Notes under the pieces: generated by a model
What the model was told of the DNA's origin: nothing
The model's database searches: none
What the model saw: the letters and a program-made list of their open reading frames with translations, nothing else
Translations under genes and position numbers: made by a program
Shown here: piece by piece, positions 1-7,144 of the stretch
Numbering within the stretch: the stretch's first letter is position 1
Layout: each line of letters begins with the position of its first letter
Origin: Hippopus hippopus
Lineage: Eukaryota; Mollusca; Bivalvia; Cardiida; Cardiidae
Direction: 5' to 3'
Length of the DNA: 64,000 bases
Assembly: GCA_946811185.2 (NCBI GenBank)
Contig: OX328101.1
Location: forward strand, 18,150,122-18,214,121

Positions 1-409
1 GTTTATTTAAAACATTTTGAAACCTGTTACCCATGGATAATTCTTTTAGAATGTACAAACATAAATGACCACAAAATACTTGCCCAGCTTGTTGTAATTT
101 ATCAGTATTGTACTGTATTGGGCTTTTTAGGTACTCTCGAATTTCAACAGGTGGTTGTATGCCATAACTGTCAAAATAAATTTTAGTTTTACCGTTTTTA
201 TACCAAGCAACCCAATGTGTACCAGGTCCACCACTTTTATCAAAGTTTACTATGCCACATTCTTTTTTACTCGGTTTTCTCGGTAATGTATCTAGTAAAA
301 AAACTCCTCTAAAATAAGGAATCTTTAATCTTTTAGCCGCATCTTCCAATTCGAAATTGTTCAACGGTTTATTCGGTAAAATTACATTTTCAATCGAAAT
401 ATTTTCCAT
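1..409 (-). CDS. Adenain-like cysteine protease (C-terminus outside window)
   Basis: Open minus-strand frame of 136 residues running off the window edge. It fits the adenovirus-type maturation protease (peptidase C5) that cleaves capsid and core precursors during particle assembly. Visible catalytic layout: GTHWVAWY with His65, YFDSYG with Asp80, and GQVFCGHLC with Gln110 and nucleophile Cys113, in the family's H-D/E-Q-C order. The start at 409 was chosen because ACTATAAAAA lies directly before the ATG and only 10 bp separate it from the integrase stop. It is the last gene of the leftward arm. Family members run to roughly 200 residues, so perhaps a third is missing. No break is seen in the visible part. 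Confidence 0.9.
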   Translation of the reverse strand, partial: MENISIENVILPNKPLNNFELEDAAKRLKIPYFRGVFLLDTLPRKPSKKECGIVNFDKSGGPGTHWVAWYKNGKTKIYFDSYGIQPPVEIREYLKSPIQYNTDKLQQAGQVFCGHLCLYILKELSMGNRFQNVLNK

Positions 410-419
410 TTTTTATAGT

Positions 420-1316
420 TTAAATATTTGTAATGTCTTTATTGTCAACCCACGAATTAAATTCATCAGGATAACCTTTCCACTTTACTAGAGATTTCTT
501 TTTTTCTTTTTTAATAACCTTTTCTATTTTATACATCTCTTGACTGGTTTTCTGCAGTTCAGGCTCATAAAAGGTACCTTGTATTTCTTCTCCATTAAGA
601 TCCTTAATTTTATATGTTACGGGTGATGTAGGTTTTACTTCAGAAACTGTAAAAACCTCCTCAGTCCATCTTGTTGTATAACCTTTCTCAAAAGTCTTTT
701 TCTTTTTACTTATCCTTACTTTGTCTCCAACGGAAAACTTAGGATCTTCTTTTATTTCGAGAGGGTAAAGATTTCTCCAAACTCTCGTTTCACTTTCTTT
801 TTTACTAGCGTCTACCGGAGTCACCTTAACAGATGAATGCCTCGTGTTATTATATTCTTTAACTAAATCTGGTAGCACATTGATGTAAACGTTTGTGGAT
901 ATAGCGGAAAAATACTTCCACATTTTTTCTTTCATCGTTCTAATCCATCTCTCAACAACGCTAGATTTTTCCTCATTTTCGGTAGAATATAATTCAACTA
1001 AGTCTTTTACATCTTTGTTATAAAACTCTTTACCCTTATCCACCCACATTTTTTCGGGTTTTCTCTCCTTAAAAATAATTTTTAATGCTACAGCAACAGA
1101 TTTCCCCGTTTTATCTTTTAATGGCACCAGATATCCGTATTTAGAAAAGATGTCAATGACAGCGAGAAGGTATTTAACACCACGATTAAACTTAGAAAAC
1201 GCTTGCATGTCTACTAAATCAGCAGCCCATATCCTATCTATACCGTTTACTATAACTCTCCTTTTCTTAAATTTTCTTTTTATGGGTTTATGTAATTCTT
1301 CCGCTAATTTCATCAT
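420..1316 (-). CDS. Retroviral-type DDE integrase with C-terminal chromodomain
   Basis: Integrase of 298 residues that would insert the element into host chromatin. The rve/RNase H-like core shows AADLVDM (Asp33), WVDKGKEFYN (Asp93) and SSVVERW (Glu122). An SH3-like segment follows near 190-240 (VGDKVRISKKKKTFEKGY), then a chromodomain near 262-295 (IEKVIKKEKKKSLVKWKGYP). The start is ATGATG, and the first ATG overlaps the stop of the PLA2 gene as ATGA. The Asp93-Glu122 spacing is 28 residues, shorter than the classical D,D(35)E, with the gap just before ELYSTENEE; this suggests an in-frame loss of about seven codons. The frame is otherwise intact. The chromodomain is typical of Polinton integrases and may bias target choice to particular chromatin (inference). 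Confidence 0.95.
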   Translation of the reverse strand: MMKLAEELHKPIKRKFKKRRVIVNGIDRIWAADLVDMQAFSKFNRGVKYLLAVIDIFSKYGYLVPLKDKTGKSVAVALKIIFKERKPEKMWVDKGKEFYNKDVKDLVELYSTENEEKSSVVERWIRTMKEKMWKYFSAISTNVYINVLPDLVKEYNNTRHSSVKVTPVDASKKESETRVWRNLYPLEIKEDPKFSVGDKVRISKKKKTFEKGYTTRWTEEVFTVSEVKPTSPVTYKIKDLNGEEIQGTFYEPELQKTSQEMYKIEKVIKKEKKKSLVKWKGYPDEFNSWVDNKDITNI

Positions 1317-1837
1317 CTCAGAATTTTTTTTTTTAACTCGCCCTGCTTCGTCAGGGATACTCCCATTCCGAATTTTACCTTCGTTCCAATGAGTTTACTT
1401 ACCAAACCTCTTTCCATTTTTTCTCTAATACTAGGATTGTAAATCCCTTCTAACTCCGTTAACATATTCTTATCACAAACTGTGTTTCTTGTAGCAGTGT
1501 CATTGTGTTGAAGATAGCAAACATCGTGATGATAAGCGGCTTTATCAACGCGGTTTATTGGTTTACTCCATTCCTTCGGTGTTAGATCAGGATTTAACCT
1601 TTCATCTAGTTTGGTACCTGGTCCTGTAAAGTTGTGTCCTGGTAGATGCATTTCAACGGGTAAATTATTTATAAATTTGTTTAAAATGCTACTCCCGGTG
1701 GTTTTTTTTTTTATAAACTGAGTTTTAGTTATTCCACAAACCACACATTTCCCTTGCATCATATTTCTTCCATTTTTAGAAACAGAATATTTTACATTGT
1801 TTGTATCAGTACGTTTTTTACATTTAACGCAATACAT
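1313..1837 (-). CDS. Zinc-ribbon / parvovirus-type phospholipase A2 protein
   Basis: Protein of 174 residues. The N-terminus has two CxxC pairs (Cys3/Cys6 and Cys31/Cys34), a small zinc ribbon like that commonly joined to PLA2 in this virus group. The PLA2 domain has a calcium-loop-like LPGHNFTGPGT (66-75) and the His-Asp active-site helix AAYHHDVCY (His104, Asp105). By analogy with parvoviral VP1 PLA2 it would act on membranes during particle entry; that role is inferred. It is the first gene of the leftward arm, preceded by AATATAAA at the divergent spacer, and its TGA overlaps the integrase ATG. The frame is intact. Confidence 0.9.
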   Translation of the reverse strand: MYCVKCKKRTDTNNVKYSVSKNGRNMMQGKCVVCGITKTQFIKKKTTGSSILNKFINNLPVEMHLPGHNFTGPGTKLDERLNPDLTPKEWSKPINRVDKAAYHHDVCYLQHNDTATRNTVCDKNMLTELEGIYNPSIREKMERGLVSKLIGTKVKFGMGVSLTKQGELKKKILR

Positions 1838-1869
1838 TTTATATTTAAAAAATAAAATATTTAAATAAA
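1838..1869. promoter_or_regulatory. Divergent promoter spacer between PLA2 and ATPase
   Basis: Only 32 bp, almost entirely A/T, separate two outward-facing start codons. Each ATG is immediately preceded by TAAA-type sequence (AATATAAA leftward, TTAAATAAA rightward). Both arms must be controlled from here or from within the flanking genes. No other motif is seen. Confidence 0.6.
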
Positions 1870-2652
1870 ATGGATATTATAAACTTATCATGGAATGATG
1901 TAGTATCAAAGAGATTTAATCACTCCCTTTTACCGAGAAGTATCAGAGGTTTAATTATAGGCAAATCAGGATGCGGTAAAACTACATTATTGTTAAACCT
2001 TTTACTTAGACCGGGTTGGCTTGACTACAACGATTTGAGTGTTTTCGGAAAAAGCCTTTTTCAACCAGAATACCGAATACTAAGAAAGGCTTTTGAAGAA
2101 AAACTACCAAAAGAATGTATCTTAAAATTGTTTAACATGCGTGATGAGATACAAGAACTAAACATTGTACCAACAGCTTTAGTTGAAGAATGGATTAAAA
2201 CGATTAAAAACAAATCGGATATAGATTGCAACTTCTTCGAAAATGCTAGTGAAGTACCCGATCCGAGAGAGTTAAACTCGGAAAATAAAAATTTAATGAT
2301 TTTCGATGATTTACTTTTAGAAAGACAAAATAAATGTGAGTGTTACTACATTCGAGGAAGGCATAGTAATGTTGACTGCTTTTACCTCTCACAAAATTAT
2401 TTTAGACTACCGAGACAAACTATTAGAGAAAACTCTAATTTTATTTGCCTTTTCCCACAAGACTTAAAAAACATTAATCATATTTATAGCGATCATGTAG
2501 GTGAAGATATGCCTAAGGATGAGTTTAGAAAATTTTGTCAAAAGGCATGGGAAAGACCTCATGGTTTCGCTATTATCGATCTAACCAGTAAAAAACATGA
2601 TGGGAAGTATAGAAACGGTTTTGATAATTTTTACATACCAAGGTCAATATAA
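1870..2652 (+). CDS. A32/FtsK-HerA-like genome-packaging ATPase
   Basis: ATPase of 260 residues expected to pump the viral genome into the capsid. The Walker A motif GKSGCGKTT is at 31-39 after a short N-terminus, and Walker B is LMIFDDLL near 142-149. A polar strand (YYIRGRHSNVDCFYLSQNYF) follows, as expected for the sensor region of A32-like packaging ATPases. Length fits the compact Polinton form. It is first in the rightward arm, with TTAAATAAA directly before the ATG, and 24 bp separate its stop from the next gene. Frame intact. Assignment is firm from the motifs and the neighbours. Confidence 0.93.
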   Translation: MDIINLSWNDVVSKRFNHSLLPRSIRGLIIGKSGCGKTTLLLNLLLRPGWLDYNDLSVFGKSLFQPEYRILRKAFEEKLPKECILKLFNMRDEIQELNIVPTALVEEWIKTIKNKSDIDCNFFENASEVPDPRELNSENKNLMIFDDLLLERQNKCECYYIRGRHSNVDCFYLSQNYFRLPRQTIRENSNFICLFPQDLKNINHIYSDHVGEDMPKDEFRKFCQKAWERPHGFAIIDLTSKKHDGKYRNGFDNFYIPRSI

Positions 2653-2676
2653 AAAATATTTTCACTTTTTTAAAAA

Positions 2677-3453
2677 ATGGATATAGATCTTTTAAAAAAG
2701 ATTGTAAAAAATACGGAACACAAAACATCGTTTCAAATTATAGTAAGCGATAACAAGACGCGTTTTAGAACGAGGTTTAATCCTCCAATTCAACTGGAAA
2801 AGGACAAAGTATACGAAATAGCTTTAGTAAACCTTGAAACTTACTACTCTTTTCCAAACATTGATGAAACGAACAACACACTCGTTTATTCTCCGGACAA
2901 TGGTACCTCATGGATTAAAATAAAAATACCTGTAGGAAGTTATGACCTCGTTGACATTAATGATACAATTCGTCAGGAAATGAGAAAAAATGGTCATTAT
3001 GATAGAGTTAATGAAGAGTATTATATTAACTTTTCTGCGAACACCAATACCCTAAAGTCTGTTCTTACTATTGACGATGGTTATCAAGTAGATTTTAATC
3101 AACCAGGATCCATCGCTAAAGTATTAGGATTTACTCGAGCTAAATATACGCGAGGTTTTCACGAGTCAGAGAATGTAGTGAACATTCTTAGCATAAATAG
3201 TTTGCTCGTTAACATAGATATTATTTCAGGAAGTTACGTTAATGGTTCAACAAAAAACACTATTTACTCTTTTTTCCCAGATGTTGCACCCGGATATAAG
3301 ATAACTGAGTCACCAGTTAATTTAGTATACTTGCCAATAACGTTAGATGAAATACATAACCTAGAGGTAAATATTACGGATCAAGATGGTAATTTACTAA
3401 ATCTTAGAGGTGAAAATTTAACGATTAGGTTTCATATTAGAGAAGCGAGATGA
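2677..3453 (+). CDS. Penton-like minor capsid protein
   Basis: Protein of 258 residues, predicted single jelly-roll vertex (penton) protein of the capsid. The N-terminal half contains QIIVSDNKTRFRTRF and YEIALVNLETYYSFPN; the C-terminal half contains SFFPDVAPGYKITESP, LVYLPIT and LNLRGENLTIRFHIRE, a pattern I associate with adintovirus/Polinton penton proteins. It has no signal peptide or membrane segment. Position directly after the ATPase is usual. Frame intact. The start is preceded by TTAAAAA. The fold is inferred from family resemblance, not from a structure search. Confidence 0.85.
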   Translation: MDIDLLKKIVKNTEHKTSFQIIVSDNKTRFRTRFNPPIQLEKDKVYEIALVNLETYYSFPNIDETNNTLVYSPDNGTSWIKIKIPVGSYDLVDINDTIRQEMRKNGHYDRVNEEYYINFSANTNTLKSVLTIDDGYQVDFNQPGSIAKVLGFTRAKYTRGFHESENVVNILSINSLLVNIDIISGSYVNGSTKNTIYSFFPDVAPGYKITESPVNLVYLPITLDEIHNLEVNITDQDGNLLNLRGENLTIRFHIREAR

Positions 3454-3504
3454 GATGAGGGACCCAACTCGCTTGGGCTAAATAAAAAAATAGTTATATA
3501 TAAA

Positions 3505-4092
3505 ATGACGAGTTACACTAATGTTAAAGTAAATATATCGGAAGGGCAAAAGGAAAAGCTTCAACATGCTGTTAAAGCTGGTTGCTCAGCAACAAGTATT
3601 CGTTTAGGTCATGAAGATTTACGTGGTAATGATGTTTTAGCGATTACCGATTCGCAAGCTAAGAAAATAGCTAAAGCCTATGAGGAGGGTAGGGGTATAA
3701 CTATTAGAATGTCTTCGAAACAACTTAAACATAACACGAAAATAGAAGGAGGTTTTCTCGGTATGTTAGCTGGGTTAGCTGCTAGAGCTTTGCCGATGCT
3801 CGCAAAAACTGTTTTACCTGCTTTAGGTGTTGGTGCTCTTTCTGGATTAGCTCAAACAGGTGTGCAAAAAGCGATGGGATCGGGTCTTTACCTTAAAAAA
3901 AGAGGATGTATGTGTCAGGTTGAAACTGATGGATCTGGATTATACTTAAAACCATACAAAGGTAAAGGATTATCTCACGTTGGTGATGGGTTGTATCTAA
4001 AGCAAGAAGGAAAATTGTATGATGGAAGAGGACTTTTACTCGGGCCTAATAGTCCATTCGCTAATATCCCTATCCTAGGAGCTATATTATAA
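3505..4092 (+). CDS. pX-like core protein with GLYLK repeats
   Basis: Protein of 195 residues. A polar N-terminal part (1-79) is followed by a glycine/alanine-rich hydrophobic stretch at 82-120, then short repeats GLYLK at 127, 145 and 162 with a fourth degenerate GLLLG at 176. The overall form matches the pX-like virion proteins of adintoviruses. IEGG followed by F at 80-84 fits the adenain cleavage consensus (M/I/L)-x-G-G|x, so the basic/polar head may be cut off by the element's own protease (inference). TTATATATAAA stands directly before the ATG. An AATAAA follows the stop within a few bases. Frame intact. Confidence 0.75.
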   Translation: MTSYTNVKVNISEGQKEKLQHAVKAGCSATSIRLGHEDLRGNDVLAITDSQAKKIAKAYEEGRGITIRMSSKQLKHNTKIEGGFLGMLAGLAARALPMLAKTVLPALGVGALSGLAQTGVQKAMGSGLYLKKRGCMCQVETDGSGLYLKPYKGKGLSHVGDGLYLKQEGKLYDGRGLLLGPNSPFANIPILGAIL

Positions 4093-4115
4093 ATAAAATT
4101 TTCATCAAAATAAAA

Positions 4116-4496
4116 ATGGACATACATAAACTCGGTATAAAACCTAATATTATTATCCAACATAAAACCATATTTTGGAAACCTCATTTACAAGTAGTAA
4201 GATTTCCACCCTTAAAGCATGATCCTCTAAAATGGAAAATATACTCGCAAGTAACTATCAAGATTCCTCCTCGTGATGGCATGAGACTTTCGCTAGGATT
4301 TGGTTATATAACTACACGAGGAGTTGTAGTGATATCTGTTAGTAATAAATGGAAAGACAGTTTAACCATTCTTAATGGAACACATCTTGATAGTGAGGTT
4401 GATGATATCTTAGTCTACATTTATAATTTCTCGCAAAAACCTATCGAAATACCTGAGGGAGAGTTATTCTGTTATCTAAAATATTTACAATCTTGA
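4116..4496 (+). CDS. Small protein with dUTPase-like C-terminal fold
   Basis: Protein of 126 residues, no certain family. The C-terminal half reads like a dUTPase jelly-roll: a PPRDGMRLSLGFGY segment, then GTHLDSEVDDILVYIYNFS where dUTPases have their G-x-I-D-x-D-Y-x-G strand, then IEIPEGELFCYL in place of the hydrophobic-GD-R-AQL strand. The Tyr of the nucleotide-binding strand and the basic Arg-Ala-Gln end are not kept, so catalysis is doubtful. A structural or capsid-accessory role is equally possible because it sits among virion genes. The start has CAAAATAAAA before the ATG. Frame intact. The dUTPase link is my inference from strand order. Confidence 0.6.
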   Translation: MDIHKLGIKPNIIIQHKTIFWKPHLQVVRFPPLKHDPLKWKIYSQVTIKIPPRDGMRLSLGFGYITTRGVVVISVSNKWKDSLTILNGTHLDSEVDDILVYIYNFSQKPIEIPEGELFCYLKYLQS

Positions 4497-4522
4497 GATA
4501 AAAAAATTATTATTTTAATAAA

Positions 4523-5253
4523 ATGGCAGATACAGATCAAGAACACCCTAATAAAATCTATCCTCCGTTACCCAAAGAACCAAGTACCGCAAGCGCTCCA
4601 CCTATTGACTCCTCACCGAGGTTTCCCGCCTTCCGGCAGGAAGGTGTTGGAGGTGAAATGCGTAATATGGGGGATGACAAAGGTCATTCCTATCGTTTAC
4701 AAAAAATATCGGAAATACAACAATTCCTTGAGAAAGAAATTCAAACTAGAGACGTTCTAGCAAAAAAGTATTTACGTGCTTCAAGAATTATAAGCAATGT
4801 TGATGTTGTTTTAGCTACAACAGCTTTAGGTGCAGGTGCAGGAGGAATTGGACTGCTATCTACAGTAGTAGCGATTCCCGCTGTTGTTGCCTTAGAAGGA
4901 GTTGCCTTAGGAGTTGGTCTTCTAAGCGTAGTTGGTAATTTTGTTGTAAGAAATACTAGAAGCAAAGCAGAAAAGCATATGAAGATTAGAATGCTTGCAG
5001 ATGCAAAATTAGATACTCTTTCAACACATATTTCCAAGGCTTTGGTAGACGGTGTAATATCGGATGAAGAATTTAAACTGATTATGGAAGAAGTAGAGAA
5101 GTACAAAGTTAGAAAGAAGAAATACGTACCAAAATCAAGAAGAAGATTTCTACTGAAAACGAAGAATCTTTGATAGAAAAAGGAACACAAGAAGCGCGTG
5201 AGTCCTTTCGGAGGCTCGTTGAAAAGAATAATCCGTTATCGCCCACGATGTAA
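4523..5253 (+). pseudogene. Hydrophobic membrane-associated protein, probable 3' frameshift
   Basis: The 216-residue frame (to 5173) has a proline-rich N-terminus, a basic/coiled segment SYRLQKISEIQQFLEKEIQ (56-74), a long small-residue hydrophobic block (94-142) able to form two membrane helices, and a charged helical tail ending in DEEFKLIMEEVEKYK (181-195). After that the frame turns into an arginine/lysine-rich stretch and stops. The -1 frame from about 5113 is open and has an acidic/basic helical character up to a TAA at 5251-5253, which looks like the true tail. Hence a one-base change near 5105-5125 is likely. I recognise the architecture as a recurring Polinton protein of unknown function. 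Confidence 0.65.
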
Positions 5254-5426
5254 TCTTCCTGAGATTCGATGTAAGTGTATTTGTGAAATAGGTGATACCT
5301 CAGACTTGTAATATATAAGAGAATATATAATGCTCTTATATATTATCCCAAAAACTATGTTAAAAACTATGTTAAAAACTACGTTAAAAACTATGTTAAA
5401 AAACTATTTTACTAATTAAAAAAAAA
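5250..5426 (+). repeat. Intergenic hairpin and 12-bp tandem repeat
   Basis: TAATATATAAGAG (5309-5321) and CTCTTATATATTA (5333-5345) form a perfect 13-bp stem with an 11-nt loop. It is followed at 5350-5410 by about four and a half copies of the 12-bp unit AAAAACTATGTT with small variations, leading into the poly-A run before the next ATG. This is the longest non-coding gap of the rightward arm. It may end transcription of the upstream gene or drive the downstream one. Confidence 0.7.
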
Positions 5427-6298
5427 ATGTCTTTTCTAAAAATTGTTGATCCCGCAAAAAGGGACTTAATTGTAAAAGAGTATCTCGAAACGAGAAAGAA
5501 TATTCGAGATAATCTAATAGCAGAGAAAACGGGTGAACAACAACTTCAAACCGATCTTTCAAAGTTTTTTAAACCTATAACGGAAACACAAAAAACTACA
5601 GCGAGGGAAATTACTGAAGCACAAAAAGCTGCAACACAGGAGATTACAGAGGGACTTAGACCTATTAAAGAGGGTATTGAACAGTTGCCGCAAGCTATCA
5701 AGTTTCCAGCCTTTCCTTCTATCACAGCTTATGATAAACCGTCAGAAGAAAATCCGATATTTATCGGTGAAATAGCGGAAGGCTATTTAAGAAAGTTTAC
5801 TTCTAAGGATGAAGTTGATAAAACACATGGAATATATGACAAAAAGGGTATGTTTTATATCAGTAACAAACCAGTTATTATTCGAAACAACGATATTATT
5901 GTTGACAATGTGGAATATGATGGTACCCCTGGTCTATGGGAGTTAATCGTATCTAAAAAGCCGGATAGCGATATTTATACATTTGATGATCTTGCAGCTT
6001 ACAAGGCTCTAATGATAAAAACCAATTCTCTTTATCGAGATAACAACCCAAAACAGAATAAGCCAAAAAGCAGTAAATCATATAAATGGAAAAATATCTT
6101 GAGTGACATTTGGGAAAGGGCATTGTTGTTATCCCGTGTGACCCTAATGCATTAATAGAAAGACTAGACCTATTGTTAGCAAGTAAAGAAGCGGGTAACA
6201 CAGGTGTAATAAACGAATTAGTAGGCATTTGTGACGAATTAAAAAGACAAGGTGTTTTAAACTCAGACTCTTATAAAAATTTAATGTCTATACTATAA
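5427..6298 (+). pseudogene. Coiled-coil element protein split in two frames
   Basis: The first frame (5427-6155, 242 residues) begins MSFLKIVDPAKRD. It has a heptad-like region with the repeated TETQK/TEAQK/TEGL phrases (52-85), then a folded C-terminal part including GLYD/GIYDKKG and GTPGLWELIVSKKPD. Near 6110 it runs into an unrelated tail, while another frame picks up with GKGIVVIPCDPNALIERL and continues to 6298. Both parts look like one conserved Polinton protein of unknown role, so the locus has lost bases near 6090-6115. The second part starts only at a TTG, which argues against an independent gene. There is no intergenic spacing before the next ATG (6302). Confidence 0.7.
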
Positions 6299-6301
6299 AA
6301 A

Positions 6302-6709
6302 ATGATCATCGTTAAAAAACATGGATTTAAAAAAAAGTATTCATACGGTGGTGCCGGAATCTTTGATAGCGTTGCTAACTTTTTAGCGAGGCTTTTTACT
6401 AGTAGTGCAGCTAAACAAATTGCGTCTTCTGCCCTCGATGTGGGAAAGAGTGTAGCTAAGGAAGGTGCAAAGAAAGCTTTAGAGGTTGGAAGAAGCGTCG
6501 CTGTAGATGCAGGGAAAAAATTAGTTACGAAAGCGTTGACACCAAAATCAAAGCAAATTTTACAAAAATATGGTGCAATGACTCCTATCCCTGACGACAC
6601 ATCCCGAGTCAAAACGCAAAACATTAATACATTAATAGATGGAAGTGCCATTGCTATTCAAGACTTAGTTAAAAGATTAAACAACGGAGCGGGTATTAAA
6701 ACAATATAA
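6302..6709 (+). CDS. pVI-like amphipathic core protein
   Basis: Protein of 135 residues. A short basic head (VKKHGFKKKYSYGG) is followed by an amphipathic segment GIFDSVANFLARLF (19-32), then an alanine/lysine-rich helix (36-80) with regular AKEGAKKALEVGRSVAVD spacing and a polar tail. The arrangement recalls the membrane-lytic N-terminal helix of adenovirus protein VI and its adintovirus counterparts. GG lies just before the helix, but the residue expected at the first position of an adenain site is Ser rather than Met/Ile/Leu. The ATG follows TATAAAAA, three bases after the previous stop. Frame intact. Confidence 0.7.
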   Translation: MIIVKKHGFKKKYSYGGAGIFDSVANFLARLFTSSAAKQIASSALDVGKSVAKEGAKKALEVGRSVAVDAGKKLVTKALTPKSKQILQKYGAMTPIPDDTSRVKTQNINTLIDGSAIAIQDLVKRLNNGAGIKTI

Positions 6710-6753
6710 AATAAAATTAATTTAAGAAATTATATTTATTATATAAAAAGAGA

Positions 6754-7107
6754 ATGTTAAAATTTAATTGTGTAGATTATAAAAAATACAATACTAGTTG
6801 TATTACTATAGTAGGTGCATCTTTATCCCTAAAAGATTGTGAAATCCTCGAAATTAATAAAACGAAATACGGTTATAAAAAAGCTGTTGTGAAGTTATCT
6901 CCCGAAAAAGTAATCAAGATGAAAGAGATTGAGGAAAAGGTGAATGAATATTTACAAAAGTGGGGAATACCCCAAATAACGATTGTATATGGTAATAGAG
7001 TTTATCCTAAAACTAAACTGGAAACCACAAAAATAATTAAACTTGAAGGTGTGTTTGTTAATAATGAAAATAAGTCTTTCCCCCAGCTTTGGTTAGAGCA
7101 ATTATAA
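6754..7107 (+). CDS. Unknown 117-aa protein
   Basis: I do not recognise this protein. It is basic at its centre, with CITIVGASLSLKDCEIL near the N-terminus, a helix rich in Lys/Glu (SPEKVIKMKEIEEKVNEYL, 49-67), and a C-terminal beta-like part with TKIIKLEGVFVNN and SFPQLWLEQL. There is no membrane segment or metal-binding pattern. TATTATATAAAAAGAG precedes the ATG, like its neighbours. It lies between the pVI-like gene and the MCP, so a structural or DNA-binding role is possible, but nothing in the sequence decides this. Confidence 0.6.
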   Translation: MLKFNCVDYKKYNTSCITIVGASLSLKDCEILEINKTKYGYKKAVVKLSPEKVIKMKEIEEKVNEYLQKWGIPQITIVYGNRVYPKTKLETTKIIKLEGVFVNNENKSFPQLWLEQL

Positions 7108-7144
7108 TTTTTATTTTATTTAAAATTATAATTGTTATTATAAA

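Noticed and set aside
1150..1392. Plus-strand frame over the integrase
   Set aside because: Antisense shadow of the integrase and PLA2 genes.
5095..5130. Programmed -1 ribosomal frameshift
   Set aside because: No canonical X-XXY-YYZ heptamer or downstream structure was found; a simple base change is more economical.
4741..5190. Minus-strand 149-codon frame
   Set aside because: It is antisense to the hydrophobic element protein and has no independent features.
6110..6298. Independent 62-aa gene
   Set aside because: It begins at TTG and completes the coiled-coil protein upstream, so it was treated as part of a broken gene.
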